NCBI RefSeq assembly: GCF_028858725.1
Contig: NC_084760.1
Coordinates: forward strand, 55,515,367-55,579,366
Length of the DNA stretch: 64,000 nt
Source of the DNA: Colius striatus
Lineage: Eukaryota > Chordata > Aves > Coliiformes > Coliidae
Direction: 5' to 3'
Shown here in pieces: positions 24,568-35,158 of the stretch. How positions within the stretch are numbered: the stretch's first letter is position 1; each line of letters opens with the position of its first letter. A program made the position numbers and the translations under genes. The notes beneath the pieces are model-generated. The model searched no databases. It was not told where the DNA came from and was given only the letters and a program-made list of their open reading frames with translations.

Positions 24568-27420
24568 AATGCCTTTAAGAAGCAGAGAACATTGGAAATA
24601 TTTTGTAGGGTTTGCTTCCTTTAAACCATTGTAGACCAGCTGTCCTCTCAGCTTAAACCAATCTGAATAAATGTCTAATAGTTCATAATGAGGTATTAGC
24701 GAGTATTTACTTTCCAGGAGTCTCCTAATCTCATGTCACACCAATTTGTAACCTCACAGAGAGTCTGCAAGTATGAAATGCATGATCACAGACTATGTCG
24801 TTTTCACCAATTAGCAGGAGACACCAGAGTTAGACCTTAACATAACTTGTGCTCTGATGTTAGCCTGGCCTAGCATTATTTTGATTGAGCTTTTTCAGTG
24901 GCAGGAAGCCTGCTAAGCATGCTCTTAAGCTTTGCCCAAGGTATGCCATGCTCTTAGAGGGGGTAGGGTATAAATTTGTTTTCCCTGCTCCTGCCTGCAT
25001 TACCTTGAGTTTTGCAAGGTAATGGTCCACAGTAATAGTCCATCTGGTCCACAGTTCCAGCAAAGCCTTTCCCGTGACATTTATGCAGCACGAGACTGGA
25101 TTCGTACAGCTGCTTTGTACCTGGGGCCATTCTCTGACTGCTTGTGTATGCAGCTGCACAATTGGGCGTCTTCTCCACAAGGCATTTGTATGTGTTCTGT
25201 TTAAACTGGGATTTCTAAGGAGATCCCCATCAACAGAGTAAACCTAGTGATTTTCTGTGACTCACTGGCAGCACTGAGATACTTTATTTTTATTAGGATG
25301 ATCAGCAAATCTCTCAGCTAGGGATGCATGAGATAATTTTAGTTAAAGACATTCTAGTGCCTCACTTGACATTAGGTTTTTTCTGCAGCACCAAAAATCA
25401 AATCACGCTCAGCCCTGAAGCAACATAATCTCATCTGACACAATAGCTACTAAAAATCTGGTCATTTCTGTATTACACTGAGATCAAAACTGCACAGCGG
25501 GGCTTGAAACAAGGTTAAAATGTGCTGAGAATACCCTAGTCTGCTGTCCATAAATGGAGCAAATCTCTTCTACAACATTGTTTTCAATTTCCTTAATTCA
25601 AAAGTAGCCTCCTGTGTGTTCCAGAGATTACCAAAAGGCCTCGGTGAGCGAAGACCCTGGATCATGTTGGCTTTCAATGGGATTCAATACCTAAAAGGCC
25701 TTTGAGTGGCTACACTTGCTTTCAGAGTTGAGCCCTGATGTCACTGCTGCCCTTAGTGCACACATGGGTGCAAGGTGCTCTGCACTTCCAGGGTCTTCAT
25801 TGCACTGAACACAGAAACGTTTGAGTAATGCAGTCATTACTAAATTATCTGAAGGTGCTAGAACATAGTATCCCTTTAACTACTGATCACACGCCACAGA
25901 GTGATGTGGTATTTCTGGCTATTGTACTGCAAGGATGGTGAAAGGACAGGTTTAACTGAACTGGTGTAGCAAGAGGGCACCTCCTGTGTTAGATCCAAAG
26001 AGAGACACAACAGAAGAAGCCTGACTTCCAAGATTAGCTGCACCAATTTCACTACATTTCTGTAATCGGAGTACTAAGCCTTCAGTGACTGGTTGCAGTG
26101 ATTAGATGCTCAGCGGTTCCTGACATTGATCATGAGGAATCCACATGAGAGAACCTCTTGGTCAGACTTTTCCAGAACAGGAGCCCAGTGGCCATCCTGT
26201 GGTGCCCTTTGTTTTCTTTCTTTTTAAAATTTATTTTAATAAACAAGTGATTTTTTTTTTCCCCAAATGAAGGCTGACTGAGGCTCATTGAATGCCTGAG
26301 GGCATGTGAAGCAAGGACTGCCAAAAAGCAGTTTTTTGTGACCTGTATCCAAAGATTGAAGGTTAGAGATCCTTCCTTCACCCTGGATGGCCTTTGGGAG
26401 CAGGGATTACTTATTACACAGCAATGTCTTGCCGCAGCATTTTCATCTTTCAAGCAGGCCTTGCAGAGAGAATGCAAATGTGCCAATTTACTCTGCTTAG
26501 GCAATGTAGAGTTTAGTGTAAATGAGAATGAGTCCCTAGGTGTTCAGAGAGGAATCTCCAGAGACACCTTTTTTCACATAGGCTTTTTACAGTGGAGTAC
26601 ACAGTCTGTTAAAACCTTCAAATTCTGCCTGCAGCATAAAAGAAATGCCAAGCTGGTCTCTCATGCAGCAACCTAAAATGCATGCCAGGTCAGTGTATTT
26701 CACACTTCTACCTTCATTGCAGCTGTAGCAAAACATTTATCTAGATCAGGATGACTTGTACTAGCTGTTGACATTAACAGAACTCTCATGTAAGGATCCA
26801 CAAGCAAATATAGGCCATAGGATGCCATGGAAAATATTGTTTTGGCTGTGGCTTGTCACCCCACAAGGTGTCAACAGTGTAACCTTTCCTACTGTTGATT
26901 TATCCTGCTCCCAAATCATCACTAACAGGTGGGATCTCACCATCACAAAACCTGGAGCGATGACTTTGGCAATCTATCTAAGCAGCAGAAGGAATGCAAA
27001 CATTTTAGTAGACCCTGATTTACATCCAAAGCATGGTGCAAAGTGTTAAAGAATGTATTTTTCTTCAGACTAGGTACCTGTCTTAGCTAAGTATGTTGAA
27101 GAATCCTGGTAGAACTGAGCCATCAACATAGGTATGATTGCTTAAATTATGAAGGATACTGAAGTGGCTACATCTCAAGGGTTGGATTGCACCATATGGA
27201 AGAAGGTACAAGGCAGAAGTGTCTTTGAGAAATCCGGCTGCTGCCAGTGGCCCTAGATCATTTTCAGGAGTTTTGTATCACAGAGGATCAGAAGGCTGGT
27301 TCTACAGACCCCAGTGAGCATAGCAAGCAAGAAGCTCCGTGCACACATCTGTACCAAAAGGATCAGCAGAGGCTTCAGGGCTTCTGCAAATAGAATCTAC
27401 ACAAGCAGGTAACTCCTTCT

Positions 27421-27476
27421 TGTCAATACTGGGAGAGAAGACACATTGTGTCAATACTGGCAGAGGAGACACTGTC
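27421..27476. repeat. 28-bp tandem duplication
   Basis: Two adjacent units start TGTCAATACTGG at 27421 and 27449 and share AGAG-A/G-AGACAC afterwards. They differ by a few substitutions. Confidence 0.8.
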
Positions 27477-28352
27477 AGTTCATGAGGATATTGATAAAAC
27501 TATTTAGAACTGATTACAATGCCTCTCAGGTGAAGTAGGTGAGTGGAGAGGGCAGTTTGCAGTAGTTAATTGCATGTGAGCTGCCTGGATGCCAGGGATG
27601 AAGCTCTAGGAGACCGTGGCTGCAGAGTTTGGTTATGGGTGGGGAACACTGCTAAATACTTGAGAATGTTACTGTATCAAGGAAACACAATTCCTAGCCT
27701 GAATCAGAGTCCCGGTTACTTCACACACGCAAAATCAGCGGCATGTGCCCCATGCCATGACTGTGCCAATCACAAAGAGAGTTCTTCACTCATTGTAGGG
27801 GGTTTGACTGACTACAGACATGAGGCTAGTGGACATCAATATGAGATGCACCAGCAAGGCTGGTTGTTCCATGCAAAGTTTGGAGACACAGCATTATTCA
27901 ACTTTGAAAACAAACAAAAAAAAAGACACTTGATTCCTTTCAGCTTCATGACCAACAATTGTCAGTCTGTTATTTCAAGTCATGCTCTTGCTCTCCCTGG
28001 CTTTCTCTAAGCACTTGCTGGAAAGTCATAGGAGTCAAGTCACAGTCAGAAGAGGAAATAGGACACAAACTAAGCAGCTGCAGGAGGGTGCTTTGGGTCT
28101 CTCTCTGTACTTCAAAGTAAGTAGATGGAAGGTTTAAGGGAAACAGAGGCTGTAACTTAACCCTTAGGTTATCAAGGCTAAGGAAAATTGTGTTGTATAG
28201 GAAAAGGAATCAGGGTTATATTCCTGGGGTTAATTCAGTGAGGGGGTAATACTTTCTGAGGACAAGTGAAAAAGTGGCACATTAAAGTCCCATCAGAAGC
28301 ATCACTTGCCCTGCATCCAAAGAATGTGCCATACTACAAGAGCCTGAAAGAA

Positions 28353-28360
28353 ATGCAAAT
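28353..28360 (+). promoter_or_regulatory. FABP7: Perfect POU octamer ATGCAAAT upstream of FABP7
   Basis: An exact ATGCAAAT lies 675 bases before the FABP7 start codon and roughly 600 bases upstream of the core promoter. Mammalian FABP7/BLBP is known to depend on POU-domain (Brn-type) and Pbx/Hox sites for its neural expression, so this site is a reasonable candidate. An 8-base motif can also occur by chance. Confidence 0.4.
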
Positions 28361-28649
28361 GGCAGTCGAAAGGTAATTTTGTATTGCTGGACCAGGTAAA
28401 AAAATGTTGAGGTTTTGTTCCTAAATCACAGAAAGTCTCTTTCACTTAGTGCTCAAGTTGTGGCAGCAAGATGCTGCTTCCAGTTGGCAAGAACAAATAC
28501 CATTTCAGAGAGCATCTTTACAGATGCCATGCGATGGTGGGGAAAATGGATCCGTACCTGCACAATACCAAACTGATCTTGAAAATCTTCACAGGAAAGC
28601 TTTTACTAAGGTATTCTGCAGTAGCGTTGCAACCTTGTATTTGTATTGA

Positions 28650-29027
28650 GTGGATTATTTCACCTTTGGTGCCCGCTCCTCTCTCTGCCCGGGTTACTTT
28701 AACGGGGACAACTACTAGGGCGGGAGCCCCTGAGGTGTCTCCCTCAAGAGCTGCCGTGGTAGCTGCCGTGCCCTCGGCGGAACAGCCCTCTCCCTCCCCC
28801 CTCGATGTCCCGCCGTGTGCTCCAGCCGGGCGCCGGCCCTGCCCGGGGGGTCCCCCGTGCCCCTTCCCCGGTGGGGCGGGGAAGCGCCGTCCCGCCGCTG
28901 CGGTCCGGGGCGGTGGGGGCGGGCCGCGGCCGCTCCCCGCCCACTGGCCCCCCGCCGGGCGCCGGCTTTAAATGCGGAGCGGCAGCGGTGCTTCCCGCTA
29001 TCTCGCTCGAGCACTCAGCCGGCAGCC
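28650..29027 (+). promoter_or_regulatory. FABP7: FABP7 promoter and 5' UTR within a CpG island
   Basis: GC content rises sharply from about 28670 and stays high to about 29350. Sp1-type GC boxes are visible: GGGGCGGGG at 28873-28881 and GGGGGCGGG at 28915-28923. A TATA-like TTTAAAT at 28967-28973 lies 55 bases before the ATG, so transcription probably starts near 28995-29005 and the 5' UTR is very short. The ATG context is GCAGCCATGG, a strong initiation context. Confidence 0.75.
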
Positions 29028-32000
29028 ATGGTCGAGGCTTTCTGCGCCACATGGAAGCTGGTGGACAGCCACAACTTCGACGAGTATATGAAAGCGCTGG
29101 GTAGGTACGACGTGGAATGTTGCACCATCTTAAAAAAAATTAAAAATAACTTAAAAGCCGTTGTCTGCCGGAGGTGTAGGTAAGGCATTTGCAGCGGCGG
29201 GGGAGGTTTAGGCGGCCGTGCCTTTATCCGTTGGGTGAATTGGGTGTGGGGGGGTCATTCAGGCAAGGAGGCCGGCGTGTGATTGCGCGAGAGCCGTCCT
29301 GCTGGGGAGAGAGAGGCACCAGGAGGTGCCCCCGGGTTAGGGAAAGGCTATGAATGAAGGGTAAAGGCTGCCCGCAGATGAACTGGAAACAAACAAACAA
29401 GAAACCGTTGCGCTGGAATGACCGGGACCCGACGTCCAGAGGCGCAGGAGCAGCTGCCGGGTGTTGCGCGGCGTGGTCATGCCGTGCTGCTGCCTGGAGT
29501 CCCTTGTGCCGCGCGGAGGGGAGGGCGGATACGGAGCCACATCTGCTTAAGGGAGTACCTGTGAGTACTTCTGGTACAAGGGCACAAGCGAAGCAGATAG
29601 TAGCATTTCACTGGGATAGCTTAAAATTGAAGAGCAATGGAAGACATTTGTGTGTGGAAAAAAGAGACGTAAACCCAGGATTGTCTGATGGATTTCTTTT
29701 TTTCCTTTAATGGTCTAGGAGTGGGGTTTGCAACACGGCAGGTGGGGAATGTGACTAAACCCACTGTGATTATCAGCAGCGAGGGGGACAAAGTGGTGAT
29801 CAGAACTCAAAGCACTTTCAAAAACACAGAAATCAGCTTTAAACTTGGCGAGGAATTTGATGAAACTACCCCTGATGACAGAAACTGCAAAGTAAGTGAG
29901 CTCAGGCTGCTGTGGCTTTTCTTTTCAACTTCTTCCTCCTTACTCCCTCCAATTCCCAAGGCGGTATCTTTGTTAGGGTCAAAACAAAGTGAAACATCTG
30001 GTACTACGAGATATAGCACTGTGAAAGACAGAAAGTAAAAAAGGCAAGATTGCATCTTACTTGCCCACTGACTCCATGTTGTGTCTGAATCAATGTGTTA
30101 TGTTGCCAGCCCCCTCTCTGTCTCTCTGTGTTGAAGAATTGTGTTAGCTGCCTGCTTTCCTTTCAGTCTAATTATCGTTTGGTGTAACCTTTTTTCCAGT
30201 CAAAATGGGGAAATGCTTTATTCCTTGCACCTCTGAGAGCTTAACAGAAATGCTACCCCCCAGCTCATAAGAAACCGTGGTTCTTGTGAGACTGGAACTC
30301 AAAGGAAACAAGCATTTTTTCTTCCTTTGACACAAGGAAGAATTGTGTGAAGCCTGTGCTTAAAATGAGGATGGTTCGTGGGCTTGGCTTTAAAATGGCT
30401 GAGACTACTTTTTCATTCTAGATCCACACCCCTCTGTTGAATTCAATAGAATAGTGCATGCTGAATGTGAGCAGAATCTCAAATACCTCAAATAAAGGAA
30501 TGTCTTTGTTTCTTGGTATCTCCCAGTCAGTTGTGACCCTGGATGGAGACAAGCTAGTGCACGTACAGAAATGGGATGGCAAAGAGACAAATTTTGTGAG
30601 AGAAATAAAGGATGGCAAAATGGTAATGGTGAGTATAAAGCTCTCTGACTGTCCACGTGTACTGCTAACACCCCTCATATTTATTGCAAGCTTTATGAGG
30701 AGGTAGTGTTACTTACAAACCCTTAAACTGGGTGGGGGGGAAGCTATCAGAGATTTAGTTCTATGTCCTGTTTTAATGACAACTGAAAAAAATGCTAATG
30801 ATTTTAGGCAAACCACCCTGTAAATTTCCAATGTGTGTATGCTCTTTCTAGAATTTGTATAAGCACTCAAGCAAAAAAACCCAAAAATCTTGGTTAAGCT
30901 GGAAAAGATTAAAAAAATCTTGATTACGTAGGTAATGGTCTATTGACAGTGTAATTTAGATTTCTTTAAAAACATGTTTTACATATTAACAATTACACAG
31001 AAGTATTTACCTAGGAAAATTAAATTATACTGCAGGAGGTATAGCATTTTCATATTTAATAAGAAAGGATTTATTCCTTCCGTTTTGTTAAAAAGTACAA
31101 TAAACAGCAATTATGTGAAGAAAAGTCTTGTTTTAAATGCACATTCTTTTCCTGATATTCCAGCACCAGATGTATGAGGTGAATAAATGGTGCTATGGTA
31201 CTATGTCTGATATCCAGGGTAGCATTTCTCATGCTTATTTTTGGCACAGATGTAACTTTCAAAAATACCACCCCTTCAGCTATACTAACCTATGTGGTTT
31301 GGTGGTTGGAGAAAACTGGTTAGCTTGTTTTCTAAATACTTCAGAGACCATCTATATATCTGTAGACTTCCACAGAGTTAAAACCTTAAAAGGTGAGGTC
31401 AGTGCAACAATGTGACAGCCAATTTAAGGGAAAATAGGTGCCTTGTTTTTGGAAACAGCTACGTATGTACACAAAAACCTGTTCAAACTCGTATGGAGTT
31501 TGAACATGCGAGTATGTTTGAACATACTCGTATGGAGTTTGAACACAGTGAGATGCCCCATTCCACTAGAGGAAATACCTCTAAAACTCCCACACAGTAG
31601 TTAGTGACCTGCACAACTGCAGCAACAAAATAATTGCAGCAACAATAATAATTTTGTAGTTCTAGCTACATAAATGCACAGAATACAAAGTTCTGATTAA
31701 GGTTATGCCTATGCATAATAGGGGATATGGGTATAGAGGACTTGAATTTTTAGATTGCATGTCATGCAGTGTGATCATCTTTGAGAAATTAAGTGTTAAA
31801 TCTGTATTAAAACAACGCTATATTGAAGAAATTAGATTCAGGAAAATTAGAAAAACTAACCAGTCATTTCTAACTTCCCTTTAGTTACCTTGTAAATGTG
31901 TGTCACCTGCCTCTTGGGTTTAAAAGTAGCAAGGAGAAAGTTACGTTTCTTGGAACTAAAACTAACGGTTTGCCCCTTGTTCATTTAAAATAGTAATAAT

Positions 32001-32186
32001 GTAGAGGCCGGTTTGTTTTTCTATAAGCTCCATGTTATAAGCCAATCTTGGTCTAGCATGGTCTTCTGAATGTGTTAAGTCATTACAAAAAATGGTCCAG
32101 CATCTAACGTGTCTATCTCTTCCTTGGACTTGCAGACTCTCACCTTTGGTGATGTGGTTGCTGTTCGCCACTATGAGAAAGCGTAG
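29028..32186 (+). CDS. FABP7: Fatty acid-binding protein 7, brain/retina type (FABP7)
   Basis: Four exons, 29028-29100, 29719-29891, 30527-30628 and 32136-32186, encode 132 residues. Exon sizes (73, 173, 102 and 51 coding bases) are exactly those of the FABP family, and every junction is GT/AG. The protein starts [11 protein letters not shown] and ends AVRHYEKA. The N-terminal [10 protein letters not shown] is the lipocalin/FABP signature. Arg107, Arg127 and Tyr129 (106, 126 and 128 without Met) are the family residues that hold the fatty-acid carboxylate. It should be a ten-stranded beta barrel with a two-helix lid, cytosolic and nuclear. Known role: carries long-chain polyunsaturated fatty acids such as DHA in radial glia, astrocyte precursors and retina. 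Sequence features such as [11 protein letters not shown] and the [18 protein letters not shown] stretch favour FABP7 over FABP3 or FABP5, and the PKIB/SMPDL3A neighbours confirm it. No disabling change is visible. Confidence 0.97.
29101..29718 (+). other. FABP7: FABP7 intron 1
   Basis: A 618-base intron with donor GTAGGT and acceptor TGGTCTAG, phase 1. Its first 250 bases belong to the promoter CpG island and may hold regulatory sequence. Failure to splice would add about 26 foreign residues before a stop. Confidence 0.9.
29892..30526 (+). other. FABP7: FABP7 intron 2
   Basis: A 635-base phase-0 intron with donor GTAAGT and acceptor TCTCCCAG. No repeat or extra exon was recognised. Confidence 0.9.
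30629..32135 (+). other. FABP7: FABP7 intron 3
   Basis: A 1,507-base AT-rich phase-0 intron with donor GTGAGT and acceptor ACTTGCAG. It contains the palindrome cluster at 31481-31545 and no other recognisable element. Confidence 0.9.
31481..31545. repeat. Cluster of perfect inverted repeats plus 39-bp period direct repeat
   Basis: The first hairpin has arms GTTCAAACTC (31481-31490) and GAGTTTGAAC (31496-31505) around a 5-base loop. A second hairpin follows at once: CGAGTATGTT (31509-31518) and AACATACTCG (31521-31530), with a 2-base centre. A 20-base string starting ACTCGTATGG at 31487 recurs at 31526, so part of the first hairpin is duplicated. It lies in FABP7 intron 3. Confidence 0.9.
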
Positions 32187-32310
32187 AGTTTACCTGCCCT
32201 CTGTCCAGACATTACTTCTGCTGGATGGATTAATGTACTGTCCATAAATGAACGTAGCTAGAATGCACATTTCTGGCATGAAAGGTTAATAAAGAGTTTT
32301 GTTGGGTGTT
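32187..32310 (+). other. FABP7: FABP7 3' UTR with proximal polyadenylation signal
   Basis: AATAAA at 32288-32293 lies about 100 bases after the stop and is followed by a GT-rich stretch (GTTGGGTGTTTTTTGTTG), the expected downstream element. A weaker ATTAAA at 32467-32472 followed by T-rich sequence could serve a longer isoform. Confidence 0.8.
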
Positions 32311-34849
32311 TTTTGTTGTTAAAAACTTTATGCCATCAAATTGGCAAGCTTGTGGTGTATAGTTAAACAAGTCAAAGTTGGCATTAAATTTCTGAAACAC
32401 TTGCCTCCTTTTTTTACAGTAAATGGAACTGTATTTTAATTGTTTTGGAATGCAGATCAAAAAGAAATTAAAGTTTTTTTAAACCTGTGCTCCTTTTGCA
32501 TTTAATCAGTTAATGTTCTAGTGTTCTGGACGGAGTTGTTGAAAGTTCTTGAGTTAAATAACAAAAGCATGTGGTACACAACGCTGTAGCAACCTCTCTA
32601 TGAGGTGTAGAATATGTAGGAAATTATAAATTGCTTTCAGTCTACTTCAGTGGTTTCATTTATGCTGGAGAAATTTAAAGTCACTCTCTTTATAGATGTA
32701 GGCAGAGAACTGAGAGGCTCAGGCATTTCAGCTCCTCTCTTCACTGAGAACTTGTTATCCAGGGCATGCTAATAAGGTCAATAGATAAACAGCCTTCCAT
32801 GTCAGGGAGAAGCCTGTAGTTTAGTTTTTAATCATTATGAGAGGTTTTTCATTTGTTTGGGTGCTGTTTTTCTAGGGGGTTTTTGAGCTAATAGTCAAAA
32901 GAGTGAAGTAAATCAAAGTGCAATGAGTGAAGTGTTTCACATCGGGGCGGGGGAAAGGACCAACATGATGAGGGACTCTGAAGTGTACAAAGCTTATCTT
33001 TCATCAGTTTTCCGGCGGGGGGAGGAGAACAAACAGAAAACAGTACAAGATGAGCCTTCTGAGATTCCCTTCCCTGAGCTGTAGTTTCATAGCTAATATG
33101 TACCAGAGATAACAGTTTGCACTTTGAGCAATTTAAAATAAAATGTTGCTTAAAAGAGGCAAATTAAAACCTTAGTCCTGAAGAATATTCCCCCAAAAGG
33201 TCAGGGTGGGAAAAATGCCTTACACTTCATATTATTAGGAACAGTGAAACAAGTCGCTGACATGTTTTCTGACACACAAATTCAGTGGACTACTTGGAGT
33301 TGTAGCTACCTACAACCTTCCAAAGAAAGGCAGGGCTGAGCCATGCCTTTAGCTGGGTACTATTCCAAGGGTGTGTGGCTGCAGAGTGAGGTGCAGGAGG
33401 GGTATCCTGTCCAACTTCCTAAGCCTAATGCTGCACTTTGGTGTCCTTCACAGCTGCTGTGTGTTGGCTTCTTTCTTCTCTGGATAGCTAGGATGTCAGA
33501 GGTAGCACATCTCACTCATTTGATAGAAGTTCAGCCCCAATTTATGGCACCTAACCAACACAAATAGAAAACTTAATGTTGGCTTTCCTGTTTCACAAAG
33601 CAGCTGCCTGAAAGGAACATCCTAGTCTGTTTTCACTTGTAGAGAACACTATACGTCGAGGAGATAGGAGTCCTTAATTATGAATAACTATAAATATGTT
33701 TTATTTGGTGGAAGTTGATAGTTTTTTAAAATCTAGGAGTGAAATTTTTCTACCAGAGAAATGAAAAGTAGAACTGGTTCTAGTAGTATGGGAACTGTGG
33801 TCTCTGTGTTTTGGGTTGCTCCAGCTACTGTAGCGCAAGGTATGTTTAGGCAGCATCTTCTGCTCTTCAGTTTTATTAGCTCATTTAATCTTCAGCTTGG
33901 GTGTCCAGTACTGCCATTTATCTTCACAAGTGATTTGTGAGGTCATGAATTAAAAAATTAAGATTTTAATGAAATATGAGTAAAAGAAGGCAGAGATAGA
34001 TTTTTATGACTTGGTTTGCAAATAAACCCTGAACAGTAAATACTTCACATTACAGTAACTTTTAAGCAAAAGCTACTTTTCCCTATATATCTATCTTCTG
34101 TAAGTCACATGAAACCATCGTGAAGTTTATTGGTGAAGTTAAACAATATTAATATCAAATAAGTGGGATAAAAGTGGAGGAAGAAGTGCCCATGAAATGC
34201 CTGTGGCACTGCTCAGAGAAGTGGAAAGAATACCAACACATGGGACTTTCCAAAATGGCTTTGCAAAGTGTCAGAAAGCAGGTCTGAAGAATGTGTTGTG
34301 CAGCAGGACATTTGAGGGTAGCGATGGGATCCATGACATCATTACTTTGGTCTGGTCCTAAAACAAACTCCAACTTCAGAAACAAACAGCAGCTCTCCTA
34401 CCCTAAAGCCTTAGCAATGGAGACTTGTATTTACAATGCACCTCTGCATTTTCCTCAAGCTGTATTAAAGGTATACTCGATGGTGTATTTCATCAGCTTT
34501 TTGAATTTTAAAGCATGTTAAGTAACCAGGATCCACTTTTAGACATATACTGTAAGAAGCCATCCTTCCAAATGATGCTCGAGACTCCTCCAAGGCCAAC
34601 CACGGAAGTTTCACGCCTCAGCTCTGCCAGTCGGTAGCAGTGGCTCTGGAGGGGGGAAGGGCTGACAGACACAGATCCTAGCTGGACAGCCGTAACCCCT
34701 TGCTGGAGCTATGGGCTCGAAGCGATAGGCCTGCCGGACTCCACCGTCCAAGCAAGGAAAGGCCTACCACCTTCCCTCTCCCTGCCTCACTGTCCTTCGA
34801 AGCCGTCTCAAATCTGCTGGTACCCTGAAATTAACCCTGTCCGCGGCCA
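32311..34849. other. Short intergenic region between FABP7 and SMPDL3A
   Basis: About 2.5 kb between the FABP7 poly(A) signal and the SMPDL3A CpG island. It may include the distal FABP7 poly(A) site at about 32467. No gene or repeat family was recognised. Confidence 0.6.
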
Positions 34850-35158
34850 GGATGGCTACTACGAGGAGCTCGGCTCAACGCTGACCCAAGTGGCACTCCT
34901 GAAGGTCACCGCGACCCGCAGCGAGTCCCCGCGCGGTACTGACGGCTGAAGCTGCAGTGGCTGCCCCGCTGGCCGGGCAGCGAGTAAAAGGCAGCAGCCA
35001 CGGGTGACTTTCGGCCGCGGATCGTCCGGGCGGGGCGCGGTGCCGGCTTCCGGCAGCTCCGGGGAGGCAGCGAAGGGCGGGGGCTTGCACAAGCCGGCCC
35101 GGGCTCGCCCCTTTCCTCCGGGCCGGGGCGGTCACATGAGCAGCCGTCGGCGGCCGAC
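34850..35158 (+). promoter_or_regulatory. SMPDL3A: SMPDL3A CpG-island promoter and 5' UTR
   Basis: GC-rich, CpG-rich sequence runs from about 34850 to about 35420 and covers exon 1. No TATA box is obvious, which is common for such promoters. An exact TCACATGA at 35132-35139 (within GGTCACATGAGC) matches the M-box and resembles the CLEAR element used by MiT/TFE factors. It lies only 20 bases before the start codon, so it may be within the leader. An upstream ATG at 35136 is part of the same motif. Confidence 0.65.

Larger units (their letters stand above)
21421..28640. other. Intergenic DNA upstream of FABP7
   Basis: Mostly AT-rich and non-coding. It includes an 18-base C run at 24550-24567, a two-copy tandem duplication at 27421-27476 and a perfect octamer motif at 28353-28360. 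A 146-codon open frame at 27570-28010 (+) starts only at TTG and resembles nothing I know, so I do not call it a gene. Distal FABP7 regulatory elements may lie here. Confidence 0.5.

Noticed and set aside
26130-26676. Overlapping 112-124 codon open frames on both strands
   Set aside because: Neither frame shows a domain. Overlap on opposite strands argues for chance.
27570-28010. 146-codon open frame on the + strand
   Set aside because: It opens at TTG, has no recognisable domain and no clear splice or Kozak context. A frame of this length is expected by chance in 64 kb read in six frames.
29028-29183. Read-through of FABP7 exon 1 into intron 1 giving a short alternative protein
   Set aside because: The donor GTAGGT at 29101 fits the invariant FABP exon boundary. 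The extra residues are ordinary intron translation.
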